Origin: Breoghania sp. L-A4
GTDB taxonomy: Bacteria; Pseudomonadota; Alphaproteobacteria; Rhizobiales; Stappiaceae
Direction: 5' to 3'
Assembly: GCF_003432385.1 (NCBI RefSeq)
Contig: NZ_CP031841.1
Span: 3,759,579 to 3,823,578 of the forward strand
DNA: 64,000 nt
This document shows, piece by piece, positions 55,371 through 64,000 of the stretch. The translations under genes and the position numbers were made by a program. Every line of letters starts with the position of its first letter. Position 1 is the first letter of the stretch. Under the pieces are notes generated by a model. That model had not been told where the DNA came from and did not search any database. It worked only from the letters and a program-made list of their open reading frames with translations.

Positions 55371-55440
55371 CGCGAGACGCGCGCGCCCGCGGCGCGGCAA
55401 CGGGAAAACGACACCGGCAACAAGGCAAAGGCAGGATCCA

Positions 55441-56403
55441 ATGGACGGACGCAACGAGCCGGTAACGCTGTCGCAGGAGGCCTGGCCGAACATTCTCGGC
55501 GACGCGCGGACGGTTGCGGAATCCCTGCCCGATCTGCTTGTCGAGGCGCGCCAGATCGCCAACACCGTCTCCGCCGGATGGCACGGACGCCGCCGCGCCG
55601 GACCCGGCGAAACCTTCTGGCAGTTCCGCCCGTTCAACATGGGCGAGCCGGCCAAGCGCATCGACTGGCGCCGCTCCGCCCGCGACGACCATCTGTATGT
55701 GCGGGAGCGCGAATGGGAAGCCGCTCACACGGTGTGGATGTGGAGCGATTTGTCGCCATCGATGGCCTATCGTTCGCGGTTGTCGCAGACATCGAAGCGC
55801 GACCGGGCCCTGGTGATCATGCTCGGCCTCGCCGATCTGCTGGCGCGCGGCGGCGAGCGCATCGGGCTGACCGGCCTGACGCGCGCCACAGCCGACCGCA
55901 ACGCGGCCGAAAAGGTCGCAACCGCCCTGTCCCATATTTCCAAGCCGGTTCCGCTGCCCGATACCCATGCCGTCGGCCGCTTCTCCGATGTCGTGCTGAT
56001 CGGCGATTTGCTGGACCCCATCGAGGATCTGTCCGCCTGGGCGCGCACCGTCATGGCGGCGGGCGCCCGCGGCCACCTGGTGCAGGTGCTCGATCCGATC
56101 GAGGAAACCTTCCCGTTTTCCGGCCGCACGGAGTTCCGTGACCCGGAAAGCGGATTGCGTCTGGTCACAGGCCGCGCGGAAAGCTGGCGCGAGGCGTACC
56201 ACGCCCGGCTCGCGGCCCACCGGGGGGCATTGGCGGACCTCGCATCACGCGCCGGCTGGACCTTCATGGTCCATCATACCGACCGGCCCGCGGTCGAGCC
56301 GCTGCTGGGCCTGCACAGCCGCCTGGCCGACAACGCCGACGAAGTCGCCCCGGCGCGCCCTTCGGCCTTCGGCCCGGCCAGCGCGCCCATTGGGGGATCG
56401 TGA
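55441..56403 (+). CDS. DUF58 domain-containing protein (VWA-like)
   Basis: 320 residues. The DUF58 core HGRRRAGPGETFWQFRPFNMGEPAKRIDWRRSARDDHLYVREREWE (tags FRPFNMGEPAKRIDW and LYVREREWE) is followed by a von Willebrand-like region with MWSDLSPSMAYRS, a MIDAS-like DxSxS variant. Cytosolic, unlike many DUF58 proteins with membrane anchors. It is thought to be the substrate or adaptor of the MoxR ATPase. Its stop overlaps the next ATG by one base (TGATG). Confidence 0.93.
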   Translation: MDGRNEPVTLSQEAWPNILGDARTVAESLPDLLVEARQIANTVSAGWHGRRRAGPGETFWQFRPFNMGEPAKRIDWRRSARDDHLYVREREWEAAHTVWMWSDLSPSMAYRSRLSQTSKRDRALVIMLGLADLLARGGERIGLTGLTRATADRNAAEKVATALSHISKPVPLPDTHAVGRFSDVVLIGDLLDPIEDLSAWARTVMAAGARGHLVQVLDPIEETFPFSGRTEFRDPESGLRLVTGRAESWREAYHARLAAHRGALADLASRAGWTFMVHHTDRPAVEPLLGLHSRLADNADEVAPARPSAFGPASAPIGGS

Positions 56404-59227
56404 TGTTCTCATTTCTCCCGCTCGGTTTCGCGGCCCCCCTGGTCCTCTCCGCCCTCGCCCTGTTGCCGGTGATCTGGTGGCTGCTGCGACTGACCCCGCC
56501 ACGTCCGCGCGAGGTCACCTTTCCGCCCACGCGGCTTCTGGTCGATGTGGAAAAACGCGAGGAAACCCCCGCCCGCAGCCCCTGGTGGCTGACCCTGCTG
56601 CGCCTCTTGATCGCCACCGCCGTGATCATTGCGCTGGCGGGACCCATCTGGCGGCCGATGGTGGCGACCGCCACCGGCGAGGGGCCGCTGTGGCTGCTGA
56701 TCGACAATGGCTGGACATCCGCGCAGTCCTGGCCAGACCGTCTGGTGACCGCCGAGCGCACCCTGGACGAGGCCGAGGATCGCGGCCAGCCCGTGTTGCT
56801 CGCCGCCACCGCCGACGGCCCTACACAGACGCTTCAGCCGGGATCCCCCAACGACGCCCGCGACCGGCTGCGCGCGCTTGAGCCCCGTTCCTGGCCCGCG
56901 ATGCAGGGCGAACTCCTTCCCGCGCTGCAAGCCGCCGCGGCGGAATCGGCCCCCGGCGCCGTCGTCTGGATGACCGACGGCCTGGGCGGCGAGACGGTTG
57001 ACGATTTCGCGGAAAAACTGGGCGGCATCGCGGGCGATGCATCCATCGTTGCCTACACCCGCAGGACATGCCGCTGGGACTGAAGGCCGTGCGCAACGAC
57101 GCCAAGGCGCTGATCGCCACCATCGTGCGCAGCTCGAACGAACCCAGCGCGCAAGTGACCGTGCAGGCGCGCGACCTCAGAGGACTGGTGATCGGCGAAG
57201 CACAGGCGACCTTCGACGGTGACGCCGGGGAGGCCGACGTGCAGTTCGCTCTTCCCGTTGAGCTGCGCAACGAAATCGCCCGTCTGCAAATCACCGGCGA
57301 GCAAACCGCCGGCGCGGTGCAACTGATCGACGAGCGGTGGCGGCGGCGCACCGTGGGGCTGATATCCGGCGCCTCGAGCGAACGCGCGCAGCCTTTCCTT
57401 TCACCGCTCTACTATCTGACGCGGGCGCTGGAACCCTATGCGGATCTGCGTCAGCCGCGATCCGCCGACCTGGCGCTCGCCGTGCCGGAACTGATCGAGC
57501 AAAACACCTCCGTGCTGATGCTCGCCGACATCGGCAACATCACCGGCGACGCACTCGACAGCCTGCAGAAGTGGGTTTCGGCCGGCGGCGTGCTGGTGCG
57601 CTTCGCGGGCCCGAACCTGAGTGCCGCGACCGACGCGCTGGTTCCGGTGCGTCTGCGCTCGGGCGGCCGCGCGCTGGGCGGTAGCCTGTCGTGGCAACAG
57701 CCGCAGCCGCTGGGGAGCTTCGCGCAGTCCACCCCCTTCGATGACTTGCCCATCCCCGACGACGTGACTGTCAACCGGCAGGTGCTGGCGGAGCCGGACG
57801 AGACGCTTCCCGACAAGACCTGGGCCAGCCTCGCCGACGGTACGCCGCTTGTCACAGCGGAACGGATGAATCGCGGCTGGGTGGTGCTGTTCCACGTCAC
57901 CGCCGACACGAGTTGGTCGAACCTGCCGATCTCCGGGACGTTCATCGAGATGCTCCGGCGAATCCTGGCATTCTCCGCCGCCTCTGTTTCGGGCGCGGAC
58001 GCAGCCGAAGGCGCGAGCGCATCGATGCTGGCGCCGATGCGGTTGCTTGACGGTTTTGGCCGGCTCAATGCGCCCGCCGCCAACGCCAAGCCGGTGTCCA
58101 GCGCCGACATCGACGCCAAGCCCGCGGGCCGCGAAAATCCCCCGGGGCTTTATGGCGCCGACGCCGCCTTCCGCGCCCTGAACCTGCTGGCAGACGACGC
58201 GGAGATCCTCCGCTTCGATCCTGCGGCCCTCGGGCGCGGCGCCGATATCCGGCAATATGAAACCGAAGGGCCGCTGGACATGCGCGCCGGTCTGTTTGTG
58301 CTCGCGCTCATCCTGCTGCTCGCCGATGCCGTCGCCGTTCTGGTGATGGGATCCGGACTGCGCTGGCCGCGCCATTCCGCCACAGCGGCCGTCCTGATCG
58401 CGCTCGGCATCGCATCAGGCGCCGCGACCATTCCCTCCGCACCCGCACACGCCCAGGAGTCGGGCAAGGACACCTTGTGGGCGCTGGAAGCGGCGTCCGC
58501 GACCCACCTCGCCTATGTGGTGACCGGCAACCGGCAGATCGACGCGACCAGCCGCAGCGGGCTGGCCGGACTTTCGGAGTATCTCGCCTCGCGTACGGCT
58601 CTGGAGCCCGGGGAACCGGTCGGCGTGCACATCGATGCCGACGAACTCGCCTTCTTCCCGTTGATCTACTGGCCCGTCGACGACGCGGCCGAAGTCCCCT
58701 CGGCGCGGACCATGGCCCGCATCGACGCCTACATGCGCTCGGGCGGCACCGTCCTGTTCGACACCCGCGACCAGCTCACCGCCAACGCCAGCACCGGAGG
58801 ATTCGGTGTCTCGCCCGCCACCGCCAAGCTGCGCGCCATCCTGGCCAGTCTCGACGTTCCGGCGCTCGAGCCCGTTCCGCCCGATCATGTGCTCTCGAAA
58901 GCCTTCTACCTGCTGGACGCCTTCCCGGGCCGCTGGATCGGCAGCCCCTTGTGGGTGCAGGCGCTGCCGGAGTCCGACGACGGCACGCGCCGGCCGGTGC
59001 GCGCCGGCGACGGGGTCTCCTCGATCCTGATCACCGCCAATGATTTCGCCTCCGCCTGGGCCATCGACGGCGAAGGCAACTATCTGCATCCGACGGTGCC
59101 CGGCGATCCCTCGCAGCGGGAATTCGCGTTCCGCACAGGCGTCAACATCGTGATGTACACGCTGACTGGAAACTACAAGGCGGATCAGGTGCATGTGCCT
59201 GCGCTGCTCGAACGTCTGGGACAATAG
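56403..59227 (+). pseudogene. BatA/DUF4159 double-domain membrane protein, frame broken after residue ~220
   Basis: Read as one gene of about 941 residues: N-terminal BatA-type anchor with two membrane helices (LRLTPPRPREVTFPPTRLL, LIATAVIIALAGPIWRP), a VWA-like section to about residue 220 (VVWMTDGLGGE), a long beta-rich region, a membrane helix near 58,290-58,350, and a C-terminal DUF4159 domain (LAFFPLIYWPVD, YMRSGGTVLFDTRD). The frame breaks at 57057-57067 (ACCCGCAGGACATG); one extra base, for example CC for C, links TYTR-like VAYTR to DMPLGLKAV. Homologues are single proteins, so the break is likely an error. Membrane partner of the MoxR/DUF58 pair. Confidence 0.8.
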
Positions 59228-59230
59228 CGG

Positions 59231-61326
59231 ATGATCTGGAGCGTCGACTTCGCCCCCCTCGTGCCATCGTGGCTGATCATCGGCCTCGCCGTGCTGGCCG
59301 CCGTGCTCGTCGCCATCGGCCTGTGGCGCCGGCAACGCGGAATGGTGATCCGCGCCGCGGCCTTTGCGGCGATGATCCTGGCACTGCTCAACCCGGCCAT
59401 CGAGCGGGAGGACCGCGAAGCGCTCTCCAGTGTGGTGGCTCTCGTGGTCGACAAGAGCCAGAGCCAGGACCTCGCCGGGCGCAAGGAGACGACCGCCGCG
59501 GTGCAGGAAGCGCTGCAGGAGAAACTCAAGCAACTTGGCGATATCGAGGTTCGGGTCATCGACGCCGGCCGCAACCGCGACGGCGTGCATGAGGACGGCA
59601 CCGCTCTTTTCGACGCCCTGCAGCAAGGACTATCGGATGTGCCGCCCGACCGTGTCGCGGGCGCAATCATGATCACCGACGGCCAGGTGCACGATATCCC
59701 CGACAATGCCGCCGCGCTTGGGTTTGACGCACCGCTGCACGCGCTGATCACCGGCCGGCCGGACGAGCGCGACCGCCGCATCGTCATCCACCGCGCGCCG
59801 CGTTTCGGCCTCGTCGACACGGAACAGCAGATGCAGCTTCGCGTCATGCAGGCCGGGCCCGACATCCCGCAATCGCGCGTGCGGCTGCTGATCCGCCACG
59901 ACGGTGAACTGATCGGCGAGCAACGCGTCACGCCTGGCGAGACGATCTCCCTGCCGCTGCCCATCACCCACGGCGGACCCAACATTTATGAGGTCGAGGC
60001 GGAAGCGCTGGATGATGAACTGACGCTGGTCAACAACCGCGCGGTGGTCACCATCGACGGCATCCGCGAAAACTTGCGCGTGCTGCTGGTCTCCGGCGAA
60101 CCGCACGCAGGCGAGCGTACGTGGCGCAATCTGCTCAAGTCCGACGCCGCCGTCGATCTGGTGCATTTCACCATTCTGCGGCCGCCGGAAAAACAGGACG
60201 GCACGCCGATCAATCAGCTGTCGCTGATCGCCTTTCCGACACGCGAATTGTTTTCCGTGAAAATCGATGATTTCGACCTGATCATCTTCGACCGCTACAA
60301 GCGGCGCGGCGTGCTGCCGATCCTGTATTTCGACAACATCGCGCGCTACGTGCGCGACGGCGGCGCCGTGCTGCTCGCCGCCGGCCCGGACTACGCCGAC
60401 AGCGGCAGCCTGTACCGCACGCCGCTGTCCGCGGTCCTGCCGGCCGAACCCTCGGGCGAGATCATCGAAACGCCCTATCACGCATCCATCTCCGAACAGG
60501 GGCAGCGCCACCCTGTGACCCGCGCTCTGCCCGGCGCCGAGAGCGACCCTCCCGCCTGGAGCCGCTGGTTCCGCCTGGTCGACACGGTGTCGACTGAGGG
60601 CGACGTCGTCATGCGCGGAGCCGAGAACAAGCCGCTTCTGGTGCTCGACCGCCGCGGCGAGGGCCGCGTGGCGCTGCTGCTGTCCGATCATGCCTGGCTG
60701 TGGGCGCGCGGCTATGAAGGCGGCGGCCCGCACGTGCAGTTGCTGCGCAGACTGGCCCATTGGCTGATGAAGGAGCCGGACCTGGAGGAAGAGGCCCTGC
60801 GGCTTTCGGTGCGCGGGACGCAACTGACCATTGAGCGTCAGACCCTGGGCGAGGACGTGGAGCCGGTGACACTCACGCTGCCGTCCGGCGAGACCGAGAC
60901 GATGGTGCTGACCGAGGCCGAACCGGGCCTGTGGCGCGCCACAAAGGTAACCACGGATCTGGGGCTCTACTCGGTCACCGATGGCGAGCGGACGGCGCTT
61001 GCCCATGTGGGCCCGCCCAATCCGCGAGAATTCGTCGACGTCCGCTCCAGCGCCGAGACACTCGGCCCCTCGCCGAGGCCTCGCGCGGCAGCGTCCGCCG
61101 GCTGACGCCGCGAGCCACGGCGGCCGCGGACACGGCGCCCGAGATCCCCCGCGTCGTGGCGCTCAGGCGCGCCTCGAGCTTCGCGGGCTCGGGATGGGTC
61201 GGACTGAAGATGACCGAGGCCAGCGTGCTCAAGGGGATCGACCGCATCCCCCTGTTCGTCGGGTTCCTCGGTCTTGCGATCCTGCTCGGCGCGCTGACCA
61301 TGACCTGGTACCGCGAGGGCCGCTAA
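59231..61326 (+). pseudogene. Membrane protein with class I GATase-like domain, frame broken near C-terminus
   Basis: About 698 residues if one base is restored. Two N-terminal helices (WLIIGLAVLAAVLVAIGLW; MVIRAAAFAAMILALLNPAI), a VWA-like domain (VALVVDKSQSQDLAGRKE with DxSxS-like site, IMITDGQVHD), then a glutamine amidotransferase-like fold (LRVLLVSGEPHAGERTWRNLL, YVRDGGAVLLAAGPDY) without an obvious catalytic Cys. After SSAETL the frame fails; adding a C at CCCC 61066-61069 gives PLAEASRGSVRRLTPRA and a final membrane helix (IPLFVGFLGLAILLGALTM). Partner of the DUF4159 protein in the same operon; homologues are uncharacterised. Confidence 0.8.
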
Positions 61327-61332
61327 GACCGC

Positions 61333-61635
61333 CTATCCCTGCAGCACGTCAGCCCATTCGGGATGCTTGCGGAACTGCGCGGCCGCGAACGGGCACAGCG
61401 GCAGGATGCGTTTGCCCGCGGCGCGCGCGTCCTCCACCGCACGCGCGACCATCATCACGCCGATCCCCTGTCCGCGATAGGCGTCGGGCACGTCGGTGTG
61501 GTCGATGATGAGAAGCGCGGCTCCGGCGCGGCTGAAGGTCATCTCGGCTTCCGGCCCGCCGGGCGCACGGTAGAAGTAGCGTCCCTTGGATTCATTGTCC
61601 TCGAACGCGATCTCGATTCCGGCTGTCATCGTCAC
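61333..61635 (-). CDS. Small GNAT-family N-acetyltransferase (YjdJ/NATD1-like)
   Basis: 100 residues. The short GNAT of the YjdJ/NATD1 type: FEDNESKGRYFYRAPGGPEAEMTF, then LLIIDHTDVPDAYRGQGIGVMMVARAVEDARAAGKRILPLCPFA (tags DAYRGQGIGVMM and ILPLCPFAA) with the acetyl-CoA pyrophosphate loop RGQGIG and the typical CPFA. Substrate unknown. Its ATG overlaps the stop of the upstream GNAT gene by 4 bp, and it converges on the membrane-protein gene with a 6-bp gap. Confidence 0.9.
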   Translation of the reverse strand: MTMTAGIEIAFEDNESKGRYFYRAPGGPEAEMTFSRAGAALLIIDHTDVPDAYRGQGIGVMMVARAVEDARAAGKRILPLCPFAAAQFRKHPEWADVLQG

Positions 61636-62144
61636 TCTCCCGCAAGACCGCGTCCACGCACCGCCCCGTGAACACCTTGCGCGGCGCCCCCGACAAGCTC
61701 CGCGACGAGCACCCGCGCCGGATCGACCGGCCCGGGAAAGAAAATGCTTCCCATTGGCGCGACGCGAAAGCCGAAGGGCGCATAGTACGGCGCATCGCCG
61801 ACCAGCAGTACCAGCGTCTCGCCCTTGTCGCGCGCGGCATCCAGCGCCATGCGCAGCAGCATCCGGCCGATGCCCTTGTTCTTGTGCGCGGGCTGAACCG
61901 CCAGCGGTCCCAGGAGCTGGGCGTCGCAGGTGCCGATGCGCACCGGCGTCAGGCGCACGGACGCAATCACCTCGTCGTCCTTCAGCGCGACGAAGCTCAG
62001 ATCGGCGTCATGCGCGATCCCCTCACGCACGCGAAAGGCGGAACGGGCGAAACGCCCGGGTCCGAACGCGTCAGCTTGAATGGTGCAAATGGCGGCATCA
62101 TCAGCCGGAGACTCGCTCCGGAATTGGCAGGGAAGGTTCGACAT
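61632..62144 (-). CDS. GNAT-family N-acetyltransferase
   Basis: 170 residues. Acetyl-CoA site LAVQPAHKNKGIGRMLLRMAL, followed by LVLLVGDAPYYAPFGFR, a signature of the YhbS-like acetyltransferases. Residues 10-30 (ADDAAICTIQADAFGPGRFAR) form the first helix. The start at 62144 (MSNLPCQF) fits the family; no strong ribosome-binding site is seen. Translationally coupled to the smaller GNAT gene downstream. Confidence 0.9.
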   Translation of the reverse strand: MSNLPCQFRSESPADDAAICTIQADAFGPGRFARSAFRVREGIAHDADLSFVALKDDEVIASVRLTPVRIGTCDAQLLGPLAVQPAHKNKGIGRMLLRMALDAARDKGETLVLLVGDAPYYAPFGFRVAPMGSIFFPGPVDPARVLVAELVGGAAQGVHGAVRGRGLAGE

Positions 62145-62575
62145 ATCGGTGCGTGATCCAAAAAAGCGGGCAGACTGCGTGGCGGACGGGCGCCGCCGGT
62201 CGCCCATGCTGGGATCACTCGGCAGCGCGCACCGCGGACACGCGGGCGTATGCGTGGAAGCTGATTCCACGTCGCTCGCTTCGTCGTCGCCGGTCGAAGA
62301 CCAACATGCGCTTGCCTCTCGTCCGTGGGTTCCTGTCCCACGGCTGCCGATTGCCGAAGGGTTGCCGATAGCATACGCCCGCATGGGCGTCCAGCGGATC
62401 CGCGCCGCGCGCGGCGGTGGCAGGGGGACGGTGCCTCTCGCGAGGTCGGCGCCAGATGGGGGGCCGCCCCGTTCGCCTGGGGTCAACACAGTGTTCACGC
62501 CGCTTGATCCGCGTCCGGACATGGTTACCTATCGTGCAGATAATCAAGCGAAAACGAAAAAGGATGCGCAGGCAC
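62145..62575. other. Intergenic region without a supported gene
   Basis: 430 bp between divergent genes. It holds short open frames on both strands but no homology, and third-position bias is not consistent with either. An A-rich stretch near 62,545-62,562 forms the 5' region of the following gene. No tRNA, repeat or terminator was recognised. Confidence 0.45.
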
Positions 62576-63550
62576 ATGGGCCTTTTGGTGGACGGCGAAT
62601 GGCAGGACAAGTGGTACGACACGAAATCGACGGGCGGCAAATTCGTCCGCCAGGAATCGCGTTTTCGCAACTGGGTCACGGCCGATGGTTCGAAAGGGCC
62701 GACTGGCGAGGGCGGCTTTGAGGCCGAGGCGGGGCGCTACCACCTTTATGTGGCGCTTGCCTGCCCGTGGGCACATCGCACGCTGATCTTCCGCAAGCTC
62801 AAGAAGCTGGAGAGCGCCGTTTCGGTGAGCATCGTCGAGCCGCTGATGCTGGAAGACGGCTGGATCTTTTCCGAAGCCGACCCGGTCAATGGCGCCACAA
62901 AACTCTGGCAGGTCTACACGGCGGCGGATCCGGACTATTCCGGCCGCGTCACGGTGCCGGTGCTGTGGGACAAGAAGCGCAAGACCATCGTCAGCAATGA
63001 GAGCGCCGATATCATCCGCATGTTCAACGCGGCGTTCAACGGTCTGGACGCCGTCGACGCGACCCTGGATTTCTATCCCGAGAGGCAGCGGCAGGCGATC
63101 GACGCCATCAACGAGACCGTCTACGGCAAGATCAACAACGGCGTCTACAAGACCGGCTTCGCAACGACGCAGGACGCCTACGAAAGCGCGTTCACAAACC
63201 TGTTCAACGCGCTCGACGATATCGACTCTCGGCTTGGCGGTCAGCGCTACCTTGTGGACAACCATCTGACGGAAGCCGATTGGCGGCTGTTCACGACGCT
63301 GGTGCGGTTCGATGCCGTCTACGTCGGCCACTTCAAGTGCAATCTCCGGCGCATCCAGGATTATCCGAACCTGTCGAATTATCTGCGCGAGCTCTATCAG
63401 GTACCCGGTGTCGCCGAGACGGTGAACATGGAGCACATCAAGCGGCACTACTACGGCAGCCACGCAACCATCAATCCGACCGGCATCGTGCCGCTTGGGC
63501 CGGAGCTGGATTTTCTCGCCCCGCACGACCGGGCGAAGCTGGCGGCCTGA
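62576..63550 (+). CDS. Glutathionyl-hydroquinone reductase (Xi-class GST, YqjG-like)
   Basis: 324 residues. It reduces glutathionyl-hydroquinones using glutathione. Catalytic Cys in YVALACPWAHRTL (CPWA signature), with N-terminal extension GEFVRQESRFRNWV-like KFVRQESRFRNWV; C-terminal helical domain with YLVDNHLTEADWRLFTTLVRFDAVYVGHFKCN (tags TEADWRLFTTLVRFD and YVGHFKCN), PNLSNYLRELYQVPG and HYYGSH at the end. Start 62576 (MGLLVDGEWQDKWYD) matches the family; an ATG four codons upstream (MRRH) is also possible. Confidence 0.95.
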   Translation: MGLLVDGEWQDKWYDTKSTGGKFVRQESRFRNWVTADGSKGPTGEGGFEAEAGRYHLYVALACPWAHRTLIFRKLKKLESAVSVSIVEPLMLEDGWIFSEADPVNGATKLWQVYTAADPDYSGRVTVPVLWDKKRKTIVSNESADIIRMFNAAFNGLDAVDATLDFYPERQRQAIDAINETVYGKINNGVYKTGFATTQDAYESAFTNLFNALDDIDSRLGGQRYLVDNHLTEADWRLFTTLVRFDAVYVGHFKCNLRRIQDYPNLSNYLRELYQVPGVAETVNMEHIKRHYYGSHATINPTGIVPLGPELDFLAPHDRAKLAA

Positions 63551-63584
63551 CGGATCGCCCGCCAGAGCAAGGCGAGCCCGCCCG

Positions 63585-64000
63585 CTACCAGATCTCGTTG
63601 CGCGGCGCATCGTCGAGGACCTCGGCGATGCGCCGGCGCGTCGCCGCGGTGGTTGTTTCGGGCAAGGCCGTGGTGTCGAAGAATCCGACCTCCACGATTT
63701 CCAGGCCAGGCATTTTCGGCGGCCCCGGCTGGTTCCAGTCGCGGACAATGTAAAGCGCGACATGGTTGCGCCTCGAATGACCGGCGTTCAGATACACTCC
63801 GAAGAGCTCAAGCGGCCCGTTCGCATGGATGTTTCCTTCCTCGCGCAACTCCCGCACCGCGGCCTGGGCCAAGGTCTCGCCCGCGTCGACGCCGCCGCCG
63901 GGCAGATACCAGCCGGGCACGTAACTGTGACGAACGAGAAAGATCCGGCCCTGTTCGTCAAACACCATGGTGCGCACGCCAAGGGTCATCGGCCGCGTCA
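63585..64000 (-). CDS. Nudix hydrolase, 5' end beyond the window
   Basis: Partial: the frame is open to the window edge. The readable part starts TRPMTLGVRTMVFDEQGRIFL; the TRP before the first Met resembles the interior of homologues, so the true start lies past 64000. Nudix box: GGGVDAGETLAQAAVRELREEGN (tag VRELREEGN), with Asn where Gly is usual at the end of the box. Substrate unknown. It converges on the glutathionyl-hydroquinone reductase gene with a 34-bp gap. Confidence 0.85.
   Translation of the reverse strand, partial: TRPMTLGVRTMVFDEQGRIFLVRHSYVPGWYLPGGGVDAGETLAQAAVRELREEGNIHANGPLELFGVYLNAGHSRRNHVALYIVRDWNQPGPPKMPGLEIVEVGFFDTTALPETTTAATRRRIAEVLDDAPRNEIW

Overview
The window is GC-rich (roughly two thirds G+C by eye), densely packed chromosomal DNA from an alphaproteobacterium. 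The gene set points to Hyphomicrobiales (Rhizobiales), possibly a Stappiaceae-like lineage. It has separate petA-petB-petC genes followed by mtnP and apt, an SDR-uvrC ... pgsA-moaD-moaE block, UbiK/BMFP, a CoA-pyrophosphatase/DUF6111/CCA-transferase block beside a MoxR/DUF58/DUF4159 block, and a Rieske protein with the inter-domain insertion known from Rhodobacter-type proteins. The genus assignment is inference. I see no phage, plasmid, CRISPR or complete insertion sequence.

Layout. 0-9 kb: small envelope and stress genes (putative lipoproteins, tRNA-Ile2, an AI-2E-type permease, a SIMPL protein, an RlpA-like protein), an MBL hydrolase, a 267-bp MITE-like palindromic element, a cold-shock protein with a long N-terminal tail, a GST and a porin-like outer-membrane protein. 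9-21 kb: glycosyltransferase, Ca/Na antiporter, pteridine-reductase-like SDR, uvrC, then two tandem TPR-sulfotransferase paralogues and a membrane diguanylate cyclase lying between uvrC and pgsA-moaD-moaE. 21-30 kb: MFS efflux protein, a divergent qorB-like/HxlR pair with an operator-like palindrome, ilvE, a MarR/OmpR/EnvZ-like regulatory trio, csaA, a TetR regulator, proC and YbjN. 30-40 kb: ubiK, an lgt-midA-pgeF-M24 operon, a lipoprotein, prs, rplY, pth, ychF and a PEBP-like protein. 40-47.5 kb: an O-methyltransferase divergent from two MaoC genes, then bluB, apt, mtnP and the cytochrome bc1 operon. 47.5-64 kb: ABC exporter, trmL, hemF, cca, DUF6111, Nudix, DUF1285, then the MoxR-DUF58-DUF4159-membrane GATase-like operon, two GNATs, a glutathionyl-hydroquinone reductase and a Nudix gene cut by the window edge.

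The most striking technical feature is that at least six otherwise well-conserved genes (rlpA-like, pth, the ABC exporter, cca and two large membrane proteins) are each broken by what looks like a single missing base, usually in a short G or C run. This argues for indel errors in the assembly rather than six independent pseudogenes. I annotate each as one gene and give the break point. The biologically most interesting signals are the sulfotransferase pair plus diguanylate cyclase in the uvrC-pgsA interval, the MITE-like element that supplies a perfect -10 hexamer to the MBL gene, a cluster of stem-loops in the divergent DUF1285/moxR intergenic region, and an M24-fold protein lacking the metal ligands.
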